Positions 1-9,480 of a stretch of 64,000 nucleotides of DNA are shown piece after piece. The DNA comes from Roseisolibacter agri. Lineage in GTDB: Bacteria; Gemmatimonadota; Gemmatimonadetes; Gemmatimonadales; Gemmatimonadaceae. The stretch covers positions 558,001-622,000 of the forward strand of contig NZ_BRXS01000006.1 of the NCBI RefSeq assembly GCF_030159095.1, written 5' to 3'. Numbering within the stretch: the stretch's first letter is position 1; each line of letters starts with the position of its first letter. Position numbers and translations under genes: made by a program. Below the pieces are notes generated by a model. That model made no database searches and had not been told where the DNA came from. It saw only the letters and a list, made by a program, of their open reading frames with translations.

Positions 1-2166
1 CCGGCCGGGCGCTGGACCGCCCTCCATGGCGGACCGCACGCGCTGGTGGACCGCTCGCTCCTGATCGCGCTCGACGCGCAGATCGGCGACACGCTGGTGC
101 TGGGCTACGGGCGCTTCCGCATCGATGGCACGCTGGAGAACGTCCCCGGCGACGCGGGCATCGCGTCGGTCATCGGCCCACGCGTCTACATCCCCGCGCG
201 CTACCTGGCCGAGACGCAGCTGCTGGTGTTCGGCAGCCGCGCGGAGTACGAGGCGGTGGTGCGACTCCCCGACGGGCAGTCGGCCGCGAAGTTCCTGCAG
301 CCCGTCAAGCGCCGGTTCGACGACCAGCAGGTGCGCAGCCGCACCGTCGCCGACACCGAGCGCGGGCTGACCGAGGCCGTCGACCGGCTGAGCGACTTCC
401 TGTCGATCGTCGGGCTGATCGCGCTGCTCCTGGGCGGCGTGGGCGTCGCGAGCGGCGTCAGCGCCTTCGTCGCGCGCAAGATCGACACGGTCGCGGTGCT
501 GCGCTGCCTGGGCGCGACGGCGCGGCAGATCCTGGCGATCTACGTCACGCAGGCCGCCGCGATGGGGCTGATCGGCGCGGCGGCCGGCGCCCTGCTCGGC
601 ATCGGCGTGCAGCTGCTGATCCCGCGCGTGCTCGGCGAGTTCCTGCCGGTGGACGTGTCGGTGACGCTGGAGCCGGCGGCGATCGTGGCGGGCGTGATCG
701 TGGGCGTGTGGGTGGCGCTCGTGTTCGCGCTGCGGCCGCTGCTCGCGCTGCGGCGCGTCAGCCCGCTGCAGGCCATCCGCCGCGACGTCGATCCGGGCGC
801 GCTGCGAGGCAGGGGGCTCGACTGGGCGAGCGCGCTCGTGAGCCTCGCGGTCGTGGCGAGCGTCGCCGGGCTCGCGGTGCAGCGTACGGGACGCGTGCGC
901 GACGGGCTCGGGATCACGCTCGCGATCTTCGCGGCGCTCGCACTGCTCTGGGTCAGCGCCACGGTCACCAGCTGGCTCGCGCGGCGCGCGCTGCGGAAGG
1001 GGTGGCCGTACGTCGTGCGCCAGGGGGTCGCGAACCTCTACCGGCCCGGCAGCCAGACGCGGGCGGTGACGCTCGCCCTCGGCTTCGGCGCGTTCCTCGT
1101 GTCGACGATCTACCTGGTGCAGGCGAACCTGCTGCGCACGCTCGACCTGCGCGACACGGCCACGCGCGCCAACGTGCTGTTCTTCGACGTGCAGGAGGAC
1201 CAGGCGACGTTCGTCGACTCGACCCTCAGGGCGGGCGGCTACCGCGTGCTGTCGTCGACGCCGATCGTCACGATGCGCATCGCCGCGGTGAACGGCCGCA
1301 CGACGGCGTCGCTGCTGGCCGACACGAGCCGGCGCGGGGAGCGGTGGCCGCTGCGGCGCGAGTACCGGTCGACCTACCGCACGACGCAGGGCGAGGCGGA
1401 GCGCGTGACCGCGGGCCGCTTCTTCACGTCGGACGCGCCCGCGGGCACGACGCCCGAGGTCAGCTTCGAGGCGGGCGTGGCGCGCGAGCTGGGCCTCTCG
1501 CTCGGCGACACAGTGACGTGGGACGTGCAGGGCGTGCAGGTCGCCACGCGCGTCACGAGCTTCCGCGAGGTGAACTGGCAGCGCTTCGAGCCCAACTTCT
1601 TCGCGGTGTTCCAGCCGGCGGCGCTGCAGGCGGCACCGAAGCAGTTCGTGATCCTCGCGCGCATTCCGACGCCGGACGGCGTGGCGCGCGTGCAGCGTGA
1701 CGTCGTCGCGCGCCACCCGAACGTCTCGAGCGTCGACCTGTCGCTCGTGCAGCGCACGGTCGGCAGCATCCTCGAGAAGGTCGCCGTCGCCGTGCGCTTC
1801 CTGGGCGTGTTCTGCCTCGCGGTGGGCATCCCGGTGCTCGTGAGCGCGGTCGCCGCGACACGGCGCGACCGGCTGCGCGACGCGGTGCTCCTCAAGACGC
1901 TCGGCGCGACGCGCGCGCAGATCGGCCGCATCCTGCTCGCGGAGTACGCGGTGCTCGGCGCCCTCGGCGCGGTCGCGGGGATGCTGCTCTCGTTCGCGGG
2001 CGCGTGGGCGCTGCAGAAGTGGATCTTCCGCGGGACGTTCGTGCCCGCGTGGGACTCGGCCCTCGCGATCGCGGGGCTGCTGATGGCGCTGACGCTGCTC
2101 ATCGGCGTGCTGACCGGCCGCGAGGCCTTCCGGTCGACGCCGATGGCGGCGCTGCGCGACGGCTGA
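1..2166 (+). CDS. ABC transporter permease, FtsX type (5' partial)
   Basis: The frame is open to the left edge, so the N-terminus lies outside the window; the GTG at 46 is only an internal candidate. The 721 visible residues carry two FtsX-like membrane blocks. The first (about residues 130-260) contains the typical text VAVLRCLGATARQI; the second, at the C-terminus, contains DAVLLKTLGATRAQIGRILLAEY. Between them are a further hydrophobic segment and a periplasmic domain. Family knowledge: these are YbbP-like permeases working with an LolD-type ATPase, often in lipoprotein or lipid export. The ATPase is not visible here and would be upstream. Function in this organism is inferred only. Confidence 0.9.
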   Translation, partial: PAGRWTALHGGPHALVDRSLLIALDAQIGDTLVLGYGRFRIDGTLENVPGDAGIASVIGPRVYIPARYLAETQLLVFGSRAEYEAVVRLPDGQSAAKFLQPVKRRFDDQQVRSRTVADTERGLTEAVDRLSDFLSIVGLIALLLGGVGVASGVSAFVARKIDTVAVLRCLGATARQILAIYVTQAAAMGLIGAAAGALLGIGVQLLIPRVLGEFLPVDVSVTLEPAAIVAGVIVGVWVALVFALRPLLALRRVSPLQAIRRDVDPGALRGRGLDWASALVSLAVVASVAGLAVQRTGRVRDGLGITLAIFAALALLWVSATVTSWLARRALRKGWPYVVRQGVANLYRPGSQTRAVTLALGFGAFLVSTIYLVQANLLRTLDLRDTATRANVLFFDVQEDQATFVDSTLRAGGYRVLSSTPIVTMRIAAVNGRTTASLLADTSRRGERWPLRREYRSTYRTTQGEAERVTAGRFFTSDAPAGTTPEVSFEAGVARELGLSLGDTVTWDVQGVQVATRVTSFREVNWQRFEPNFFAVFQPAALQAAPKQFVILARIPTPDGVARVQRDVVARHPNVSSVDLSLVQRTVGSILEKVAVAVRFLGVFCLAVGIPVLVSAVAATRRDRLRDAVLLKTLGATRAQIGRILLAEYAVLGALGAVAGMLLSFAGAWALQKWIFRGTFVPAWDSALAIAGLLMALTLLIGVLTGREAFRSTPMAALRDG

Positions 2167-2191
2167 GCGCCGCGCGGACAGGGGCAGACGC

Positions 2192-2229
2192 GACGCGGGC
2201 CGCGATCCTCTCGGATCGCGGCCCGCGTC
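2192..2229. terminator. bidirectional hairpin between convergent genes
   Basis: A perfect 17-bp stem (2192-2208 with 2213-2229) closes a TCTC loop. It sits 25 bp after the permease stop and 26 bp after the stop of the opposing lipoprotein gene, so it can serve both strands. There is no T-run on either side. Confidence 0.7.
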
Positions 2230-2255
2230 TCACGTGCGGCCGATGGCCGCCCGCC

Positions 2256-3035
2256 TCACCGGTTCGCGGTGAAGTCGAGCTGGGGCCGGTTGGCCGAGGT
2301 GGTGGACGTGACGGTCATGTCGCCGCGCAGCGTGATCGTGTAGACGCGGCCCACCACGAGGGCGACGCCCGTGCGCGTCACGAGCGGCGTCGACGACCCA
2401 GCGGCGACGGTCTCCAGGTCGGCGGCGACGCTGCCCGGAATGCGCACGAACGGCGAGGCGCTCTTGTACGCCGTGACCGTCGTCGCACCGACGATCGCGT
2501 TGCCGGCGTTGGGGTTCTTCACGACGAGCGCCATCGGCTGCGAGTTGGAGCTCGCGTTGACGAAGCGAACGTAGGTCGCCGCGTAGTCGATGTCCGCCGG
2601 GAAGTTGTCCTCGACCACGAACGCGTCGGCCTTCTTCGCCGTCGCGTCGTAGATGCCGCTCATGTAGAACGTGTACGCCTTCCCGTCGGCCAGAGTCGCG
2701 GCCGCGCTGGCGACCGCGAGGTCCTTGTCCGTCGCGGCCGAGATGCGGCCGCTGAACGTGTACTGCCCCGGCTCGATGGCGGAGTAGAAGCCGCCCGAGC
2801 CGACGCCGCCGTAGGCGACGCCGGTGGTCGACTCGACGCCGGTGCCCGACGTGATCGCCGTCATCTTCCGGTCGTTCGCGTAGAAGTTCACGCTCGGCGC
2901 GTTGACGCCGAAGTTGAAGAACTTCACGCGCGCGCCGGGGAGCGAGCCGAGGATGTCCTGCGCGCCCTGCTTGTCGCCGCACGAGGCGAGCAGCCCGGCG
3001 GACAGCAGCACGGCTGCGGATCGAAGTCTGATCAT
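2256..3035 (-). CDS. DUF4397-like secreted lipoprotein
   Basis: This 259-residue protein begins MIRLRSAAVLLSAGLLASCG, a lipoprotein signal with the acylated Cys in LLASCGDK. The remainder is a beta-rich extracytoplasmic protein with two similar halves (ARVKFFNFG near the N-terminus, TYVRFVNASS in the middle), the pattern of DUF4397 proteins. The ATG at 3035 is chosen because it starts the signal peptide and lies 7 bp after the SusD stop; upstream in-frame codons would run into susD. It is the third gene of the susC-susD operon and is probably a surface accessory protein. The substrate is unknown. Confidence 0.8.
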   Translation of the reverse strand: MIRLRSAAVLLSAGLLASCGDKQGAQDILGSLPGARVKFFNFGVNAPSVNFYANDRKMTAITSGTGVESTTGVAYGGVGSGGFYSAIEPGQYTFSGRISAATDKDLAVASAAATLADGKAYTFYMSGIYDATAKKADAFVVEDNFPADIDYAATYVRFVNASSNSQPMALVVKNPNAGNAIVGATTVTAYKSASPFVRIPGSVAADLETVAAGSSTPLVTRTGVALVVGRVYTITLRGDMTVTSTTSANRPQLDFTANR

Positions 3036-3042
3036 GGCCACG

Positions 3043-4620
3043 TTACGGTTGAGTGATCCAGAGCGGCTTCGTGTGGTAGTCGAGCGCGAGCGCGCCAACC
3101 GCCTCGAGCCCGGTCCGGTTCCACACGTACTCCGAGTTGTACCGCGGCCGGATGCGCTGCACGACCTTGCCGCCGTTGTCCGGATAGAGCGACGTCGGGA
3201 TCGTGAAGCCCGGGTAGACCTGCTGGCCGGTGACCGGATCGGCGCCCGTGTAGTTGTAGCGGCGCATGTCCATCCACAGCTCGTTGTGTCCCCACATCCA
3301 CTGGGCGATGTACTTCTGGGACATGATCTGCGTCAGCGTCAGCTGCGCCGGGTTCGTCGGGACGATCCGCGGATCCGCCAGGAACGCCGCCTTCTCGGCC
3401 GCGGTGATCTGCGTCGCGTTCTGGTTGTTGTCGAGGTTCCGCGCGTTCACGAAGTCGATGTGCGACGAGACCCCGTTGCGGTACGCCGCCAGCGCCGTCG
3501 CCTTGTCGCCCGCGCGGTACGCCGCCTCGGCCTTCACGAACTGCAGCTGCGAGTACGTCATCGCCGCCATCTTCGCCTTGTCGTCGAAGAGGTAGCGGCC
3601 CGGCAGCTGGAGCCCGCCCGTGGTGGGATAGCCGTACAGGTTGTTCGGCTGCTGCGCGACCGTGAGGGCGCCGAAGCCCACGACGTTCGGATCCAGGCCG
3701 CGGTACTGGCCGTCGGGCGACGGCGACAGCATGCGGGTCATGCGCGGATCGACGGCGCCGAACACGGTCCCGTCCATCAGCCCCACCACGAACCGCGTCT
3801 GGCGGTAGCTGGTGAAGTTGTTGCGCGTGCGGCCGAGGAAGTTGATGTCGTCGTTGTTCGTGTTCGGGTAGGTCAGGAGCGCGTCGTCCGCGTTGCTCGC
3901 GAGCGACTTGTCCACCGCCGCGATCACGTCCGCCGGCTTGTACGACGACTTGTTCGAGTAGTGGTTCAGGTTCATCGCCAGCATGCCGTAGGCGAACTTG
4001 ATCCACTTCGAGCGGTCGCCGTTGTACAGCTTGTCGCCGCGCGCCAGGTAGCTCTGGTCGACCGCGCCGTCGGTGCGCTGGAGGTTCTTGATCGCCTCGT
4101 TGAGCAGGCGCTGGACCTCCTGGTACGCGTACTCCTGCGTGTCGTAGTTGAAGCTGAACTTCGACTGGTCGATCGCCTCCTTGACGATGATCTCGCCATG
4201 GAGGTCGGTCAGCGACTGCCAGCCCCACGCCTTCAGGATCTGCCCGACGCCGAGGAGGTCCCAGCGCTGCTCGGCCTCGGCCTTGTTCATCATGTCGACC
4301 AGGTTCTGGCCGAGGCTCCAGTACACGTCACGCCACTGCTGCGCGCCGTTGTCGCTGGAGGGGTCGTAGCCCATGCGGTCCCAGGTGCTGACGATCGTCC
4401 CCGTCAGCACGACCTGCTGGGTGTAGCGGCCGACGAAGCGCCCGTCGAACTGCGGCGACGTCACCATCCAGTGGATCATCGGCGGCAGGTACAGGTTCGC
4501 CGTGACCGTCTGGGGCGCGTTCGGGTTGTCGTTGACGTCGAGGAAGTCGCGGCAGCCGACGGCGGCCGTGGTCAGCAGGCCCGCCGCGAGGGCGAGCGAT
4601 CGGATTCTCAGTCGCATCAT
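3043..4620 (-). CDS. SusD/RagB-family outer-membrane nutrient-binding lipoprotein
   Basis: The 525-residue protein starts with a lipoprotein signal ending AAVGCRDFLDVNDNPNAP, typical of the SusD-like family. It has the helical TPR-type body and ends in a SusD-like C-terminal region (SEYVWNRTGLEA). SusD proteins sit on the outer face of the outer membrane and cap the SusC transporter. Its ATG shares one base with the SusC stop (TGATG at 4618-4622), so the pair is translationally coupled. Neighbouring genes give no clue to the ligand; no glycoside hydrolase is adjacent. Confidence 0.92.
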   Translation of the reverse strand: MMRLRIRSLALAAGLLTTAAVGCRDFLDVNDNPNAPQTVTANLYLPPMIHWMVTSPQFDGRFVGRYTQQVVLTGTIVSTWDRMGYDPSSDNGAQQWRDVYWSLGQNLVDMMNKAEAEQRWDLLGVGQILKAWGWQSLTDLHGEIIVKEAIDQSKFSFNYDTQEYAYQEVQRLLNEAIKNLQRTDGAVDQSYLARGDKLYNGDRSKWIKFAYGMLAMNLNHYSNKSSYKPADVIAAVDKSLASNADDALLTYPNTNNDDINFLGRTRNNFTSYRQTRFVVGLMDGTVFGAVDPRMTRMLSPSPDGQYRGLDPNVVGFGALTVAQQPNNLYGYPTTGGLQLPGRYLFDDKAKMAAMTYSQLQFVKAEAAYRAGDKATALAAYRNGVSSHIDFVNARNLDNNQNATQITAAEKAAFLADPRIVPTNPAQLTLTQIMSQKYIAQWMWGHNELWMDMRRYNYTGADPVTGQQVYPGFTIPTSLYPDNGGKVVQRIRPRYNSEYVWNRTGLEAVGALALDYHTKPLWITQP

Positions 4621-7600
4621 CAGAGCCCCAGGCGGAGGCCGAAGTTGAAGCCGCGCGGGATCGGGAAGTTGCCGTAGTCGATGCCGGCCGCGCCCGAGCC
4701 GCCGACCGCCGCGGTGTTGCCGTTGACGATCGGGTCGAGACCCGAGTAGTTCGTCAGCAGGTACAGGTCCGTGCCCGTCACGAAGATGCTGGCCTGGCGC
4801 GCGAAGCGGGCCGGCAGCTGGTACTGGAGCGTCACGTCGCGCAGGCGCAGCCAGTTGATGTCCTTCTCGATGAAGAGCTCCTCGGACATCAGCGTGTAGT
4901 ACGACGTCTGCACGGCCGGGACGACGACGATGCTGTTGACCGTCGGGTTGGCCGAGTTCTCCTTGCCGTCGCGGAGCACGCCGTCGATCACGCGCGGACG
5001 CGTGCGGTCGAGCGTCGAGGTGGCGAGGCCGCGCGCCGTCAGGAAGTGCTGCGTGGCGTTGAACACGTCACCGCCCTTGCGGATGTCGACGAGGGCGCTG
5101 AGCGACAGCTTCTTGAAGCGGATCGTGTTCGTGACGCCGATCGTGAAGTCCGGCTGACGGTCGTAGCCGGCGTCGATGAACGTCGTCGAGCGCAGCGGGA
5201 GGCCGGTCGTCGGGTCGATGAGCAGCTTGCCCTTCGCCGGGCCGTCGGTGGCGCGGAGGTAGAACAGGCCGGTCAGCGAGCGCGTCGACATGTTCGGCGC
5301 CGTGCCGTTGCGGACGTTGCCGAAGAGCCACGTGTCCGACACGTACGACTCGGGCAGCGCGTTCGGGAGGGCGAGCACCTTGCCGCGCGCCTTCTCGAAG
5401 TTGCCCAGCACGTCCCAGCTGAAGCTGCCCTTCAGGACCGGCGTGGTGCGCACCGTGAGCTCGAGGCCCTCGTTGCGGGTGACCGCGCCGTTCAGGTTGA
5501 AGAGGATGTAGCCGGTCGCGTAGGAGCCGCGGATGTCGTTGACGATCTGGTCCTTCGTCTGCTTCCGGTAGACCGTCGCGTCGATGCCGAGGCGGTCGTC
5601 GAGGAAGCTGAGCTCCGTGCCGAACTCGTACGAGCGCGCGAACTCGGGCTTGAGCGCGAGGTTCGGGCCCGTGAAGCCGTAGCCGTAGCCGCCGTTGGAC
5701 GTCGCCTTGAACTCGAGCGACGGGCGGTAGGCGTACGGACGCGCGTCCTTGCCCACCTCGGCGTAGCCGCCGCGCAGCTTGCCCGTCATGAAGCGCTTGA
5801 GCGACGGGAAGGCGTCCGAGAAGACGAAGCTGCCCGAGAACGACGGGTAGAAGAACGAGTTCTCGCCGATCGGGATCGTCGACGTCCAGTCGTTACGGCC
5901 CGTGACGGTGAGGTACAGGTACTCGTTGAAGTCGATCGTCGCCTGCCCGAACGCGCTCACGAGGCGGCGCTGCGCCAGCGTGGTGCGGTTGAAGCGCAGG
6001 TTCGTGTTGTTGATCGACACGAACTGCGGATCCAGGAAGTCCTGGCCGAGCAGCGCGTCCGTCTCCGAGCGCGCATCCGAGATCGCGTTGCCGAGCAGAC
6101 CCGCGATCGCGAACCCACCGCCGAGCTCGCGGCGGTTGAAGTTCAGCAGCGTCTGCGCGTTGATGTTGCGCGTGATGTCGTTCGCCTCGTCCAGCGTGCC
6201 GTTGTACGTGATGCCGAGCGCGCTCTCCGGATGGCGCATCAGCTGGTTCTGGTTCACGTAGTTGTCGACGCCGATGTTCGTCCGCAGGTTGCCCCACGAG
6301 AACGGCGTGACGATCAGGCCGAGGTTGGCGAGGATGCGGTTGTTGGTCGAGTTGATCCGGTTCTTGTTGACGTTGAAGTACGGATTGTCGACCTCGGACG
6401 CCGCGCCGAGCGACGTCAGGCGGCGGCGCTGACCGGCCGGCGTGAGCCAGTCGGACGCGTCGTCGAACGCCGGCCACACGAGCAGGCCGATGAGCGGTCC
6501 GCCCTCACCCTTGAACGACTGCGCGTTCTCGGCGTTGGTGTACTGCATCGACAGGTCGGCCTTGAGCCAGCTCGCGACCTGCGCGCCCGAGGCACCCGTG
6601 ACGTTGACGCGGTCATACTTGGTGCCGGGGACGACGCCCGCCTGCCGCAGCATGCTGGTGCCGACGCGGTAGTTCACCCGGTTGTCCGCCGCCGCGCCGC
6701 TGAACGACAGGTTGTGGTTCTGCCGCGTGCCGGTGCGGAAGAAGCCGTCGACGTTGTCGTAGAACGTCGTCGTGTCCGGGTACGGGAACCCGAAGTACTG
6801 GAACGTCGTCGAGCCGACGCCGCTCACGCCGTAGGTCCGCTGGACCTCGGGACGGGCGTTGGTCTTCTCGAACGTGAAGCTGTTGCTGTAGTCGAGGCCC
6901 CCCTGCCCCGGCCGGCCGCGCTTCGTCGTGATGACGATGGCGCCGTTGGCGGCGTCGATGCCGTAGAGGGCCGACGCCTCGGGGCCCTTGAGGACCGTGA
7001 CGCTCTCGATGTCGTCGGGGTTCAGGTCGGCCGCGCGGTTCGTGAAGTCGACGCCGCGGTTGTTGAACCCGCTGACGGAGCCCGGCCGGTCCGACGCGAG
7101 GACGCCGGTGTTCAGCGTCTTGTTGTCCATCGGCAGGCCGTCGATGATCATCAGCGGCTGGTTGCTGCTGCTGATCGAGCTGACGCCGCGGATCGTGATC
7201 GACGACGACGCGCCGGGCACGCCCGAGCTGCTCACCACCTCGACGCCCGCCACGCGCCCCTGCAGCGCGTTGACGAAGTTCGGGCGCTGCGCCTCGGCGA
7301 TGTCGGCGCCGCGGACGGTCTGCTGCGCGGTGCCGAGCGAGCGCTGCGACGCCGTCTGGCCGAGGGCCGTGACGACGACCTGGTCGAGCTGCGCGGGCGC
7401 GGTCGTGAGCGTGAAGTCGGCGCGCACCGAGCCGCCGGTGACGATGGTGACCGTCTGGTTGGCCACCTGGAAGCCGATGCGACGCGCGCGCAGCTGGCGC
7501 TCACCCACCGGCACGTTGGCGATCACGTACTCGCCCGCCGCGTTGGTGATGCCGCCCTGGGTGGAACCCACGACACTCACCTGCGCGTCGGGGACGGGGC

Positions 7601-7733
7601 GCTGCGACCCGGACTCGATCACGCGCCCGCGCACCGTGCCGGTCGCCTGTGCGAGCACGAGCCGCGGGGCGAAGGCGCCGAGTGCCATCGGGACGAGGCA
7701 CAGCCCCGTGGCCCTGACGAGCTTCAACGACAT
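4620..7733 (-). CDS. SusC/RagA-family TonB-dependent transporter (copy 1)
   Basis: The protein has 1037 residues. In order it has a signal peptide ending at VLAQ, a carboxypeptidase-D-like regulatory domain (GTVRGRVIESGSQRPVPDAQ, about 30-110), a plug domain with the SusC signature ITIRGVSSISSSNQPLMIIDG (about 130-260) and a 22-strand barrel ending FGLRLGL. It imports an unidentified ligand across the outer membrane using TonB energy. The start follows a strong GGAGACCTCC Shine-Dalgarno. The first 125 residues and the ribosome-binding region are nearly the same as in the second SusC (9481-12594), while the barrels differ. Confidence 0.95.
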   Translation of the reverse strand: MSLKLVRATGLCLVPMALGAFAPRLVLAQATGTVRGRVIESGSQRPVPDAQVSVVGSTQGGITNAAGEYVIANVPVGERQLRARRIGFQVANQTVTIVTGGSVRADFTLTTAPAQLDQVVVTALGQTASQRSLGTAQQTVRGADIAEAQRPNFVNALQGRVAGVEVVSSSGVPGASSSITIRGVSSISSSNQPLMIIDGLPMDNKTLNTGVLASDRPGSVSGFNNRGVDFTNRAADLNPDDIESVTVLKGPEASALYGIDAANGAIVITTKRGRPGQGGLDYSNSFTFEKTNARPEVQRTYGVSGVGSTTFQYFGFPYPDTTTFYDNVDGFFRTGTRQNHNLSFSGAAADNRVNYRVGTSMLRQAGVVPGTKYDRVNVTGASGAQVASWLKADLSMQYTNAENAQSFKGEGGPLIGLLVWPAFDDASDWLTPAGQRRRLTSLGAASEVDNPYFNVNKNRINSTNNRILANLGLIVTPFSWGNLRTNIGVDNYVNQNQLMRHPESALGITYNGTLDEANDITRNINAQTLLNFNRRELGGGFAIAGLLGNAISDARSETDALLGQDFLDPQFVSINNTNLRFNRTTLAQRRLVSAFGQATIDFNEYLYLTVTGRNDWTSTIPIGENSFFYPSFSGSFVFSDAFPSLKRFMTGKLRGGYAEVGKDARPYAYRPSLEFKATSNGGYGYGFTGPNLALKPEFARSYEFGTELSFLDDRLGIDATVYRKQTKDQIVNDIRGSYATGYILFNLNGAVTRNEGLELTVRTTPVLKGSFSWDVLGNFEKARGKVLALPNALPESYVSDTWLFGNVRNGTAPNMSTRSLTGLFYLRATDGPAKGKLLIDPTTGLPLRSTTFIDAGYDRQPDFTIGVTNTIRFKKLSLSALVDIRKGGDVFNATQHFLTARGLATSTLDRTRPRVIDGVLRDGKENSANPTVNSIVVVPAVQTSYYTLMSEELFIEKDINWLRLRDVTLQYQLPARFARQASIFVTGTDLYLLTNYSGLDPIVNGNTAAVGGSGAAGIDYGNFPIPRGFNFGLRLGL

Positions 7734-7896
7734 GGAGGTCTCCGGAGAAGGGACGGAACCTCCGCGGGCCTGGGGCCGCGCGGTGGTCCCGAGGGGGACG
7801 TACGGGCGCGCGGCGAGGCGGTCTGGCGCCTCAGCGACGAATCGATGAGCGCGCCGGCCCTGACGCGGCGGGCAGAAGGTTAAGGCGTCGCGCGCG

Positions 7897-7926
7897 TGTA
7901 CGGCAAGATCGTACAGGGCGTGTACG
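7897..7926. promoter_or_regulatory. candidate operator: three alternating TGTACG half-sites
   Basis: TGTACG at 7897-7902, CGTACA at 7910-7915 and TGTACG at 7921-7926 form two overlapping inverted repeats (spacers of 7 and 5 bp). They lie about 165 bp upstream of the first susC. The regulator is unknown. The rest of the 390-bp gap 7734-8123 holds only the susC ribosome-binding site and the hairpin at 8063-8105. Confidence 0.4.
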
Positions 7927-8062
7927 AACCGCGAACCGCACCGGGCGAAGCGTGCGAGACCGCGGACGAGACGATCCTTCCAGATGTGTGACGAACGCGC
8001 GCGAGCCGGAGTCTCAGGCGCCCGTCGGCCGGGGGCGAGCGGCCACGGAATCAGGGCGGAAC

Positions 8063-8105
8063 GCGCGAGGGGGCGCCGTCCGTATCGGACGGCGCCCCCT
8101 CGCGC
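8063..8105 (-). terminator. hairpin terminator after second SusD gene
   Basis: A perfect 20-bp stem (8063-8082 with 8086-8105) closes a three-base TAT loop, 18 bp after the susD stop. No T-run follows on the minus strand, so termination may be assisted by other factors. Confidence 0.7.
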
Positions 8106-8123
8106 TGCAGGGACCGAGCTCGC

Positions 8124-9467
8124 TCAGGGCCGCGGGATGTTCGGATTCCCGTTGATCTCGGCCAGCGTCAGCGGCCAGCAGGTCTGGTCGCCGTAGGTCT
8201 CCCCCGTCGTGCTGGTGGGATACGGGCCGCGCTGGAACTCGTTGACCTGGTAGTACTTCAGGTAGCGCCGCAGGTCTCCGAGCCGGTGGTTGTCGAGGTA
8301 GAAGTCGCGCCGGCGCTGATCGCGCAGCTCGGTCAGCAGCGCCGTCCCGGTGAGCCCCGAGACCGGCTGCTGGAGCCGGCCGAAGGCGCGGCGCTCGTTG
8401 ATCAGCGTCAGCGCCTGCGCCGGGTTCGACTCGATCTGCGCCTCGGCGACGATGTAGCGCGCCTCGAGCCCCGATGCGATGCGGACCGTGCCGCCGGGGA
8501 CGAACGGCGCACCGGTCGCGGTGCCGTCGAAGCTGCTGTACGACGACGGCGAGCGCGGGATGAGCCCCGTCACGCCCGTCACGCCGCTGCGCGGGATCCG
8601 CACGTCGCCGGCCATGTCGCGGAACGGCGTGTTGTCGGTGGTGGCGCTCGACGCCGCGGTCAGGTTCGACCAGATGCGGTGGTTCTCGGCCGTCGAGTTG
8701 TTGGAGAACGTCGCGAAGAAGTTGAACGCCGCCGGCACCTGCTGCGCGTAGGTCACCGCGCGCGCCCGGTCGTTGAGGTTCAGCGCCGCGCGCGCCGCCC
8801 CGACCAGCGCGAAGTTGCGCACCGAGTCGGCCGCCAGGGTGTCCGCCGCCACGATCGGCGTGCGGGCCTTGGCCCGCGCCTTGGCGGCGTTGGCGACGGT
8901 CACCGCCGAATCGGCCTTGGCGATCGCCTTCCGGAACACGTCGTCGGGGGTCTGCGGCGCCTGCGCGTCGAACGGGATCTCGCAGAGCATCTCGGCGAGA
9001 TAGTTGTAGGTCATGACGCCGTACGCCAGCGAGCGCGCCACGCGGATGTCGACGCCCGCGCTGTCGCCGAGCACGATCTTCATGCGCGACACGGCGTCGT
9101 CGGCGGAGAAGCGCGCCCGCTGGATGCGCGGGTAGATGAAGGTGCCGTTGGTGCCGTTCTCCGGCCCGACGCGGCGCTGGTCGATCAGGATCTCCTCGAA
9201 GAACGTCTGCCGGTTGTACAGCTCGTCGCTGAACATCGAGTTCCACCACGTGATGTTCGAGAACGCGGCCTGGAACTCGCTGATCACGCCGTTGGCGAGC
9301 AGCGACATGTACTGCGGCTGGTTGACGTCGGACTCCTCGACGGCGCCGGGGTTCTCGGCCTGGAGGAACTCGTTGCACGCCCCGACCACGGCGGCGCCCA
9401 GCACGAGCGCGCCGAGCGTCGCCAGCCGGGGTCGCGGGCCGCGGCGGACCGAGTGCAGCTTTCGCAT
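8124..9467 (-). CDS. SusD/RagB-family outer-membrane nutrient-binding lipoprotein
   Basis: The 447-residue protein has a lipoprotein signal ending GAAVVGACNEFLQAENPG, the SusD N-terminal pattern. It ends with the SusD C-terminal motif in which a run such as RRRDFYLDNHRLGDLRRY precedes a final LAEINGNPNIP. It differs in sequence and length from the SusD at 3043-4620, so it likely binds another ligand. It lies 13 bp after the second susC and is followed by a 20-bp hairpin, defining a two-gene operon. Confidence 0.92.
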   Translation of the reverse strand: MRKLHSVRRGPRPRLATLGALVLGAAVVGACNEFLQAENPGAVEESDVNQPQYMSLLANGVISEFQAAFSNITWWNSMFSDELYNRQTFFEEILIDQRRVGPENGTNGTFIYPRIQRARFSADDAVSRMKIVLGDSAGVDIRVARSLAYGVMTYNYLAEMLCEIPFDAQAPQTPDDVFRKAIAKADSAVTVANAAKARAKARTPIVAADTLAADSVRNFALVGAARAALNLNDRARAVTYAQQVPAAFNFFATFSNNSTAENHRIWSNLTAASSATTDNTPFRDMAGDVRIPRSGVTGVTGLIPRSPSSYSSFDGTATGAPFVPGGTVRIASGLEARYIVAEAQIESNPAQALTLINERRAFGRLQQPVSGLTGTALLTELRDQRRRDFYLDNHRLGDLRRYLKYYQVNEFQRGPYPTSTTGETYGDQTCWPLTLAEINGNPNIPRP

Positions 9468-9480
9468 GGGATCGCCGGGG

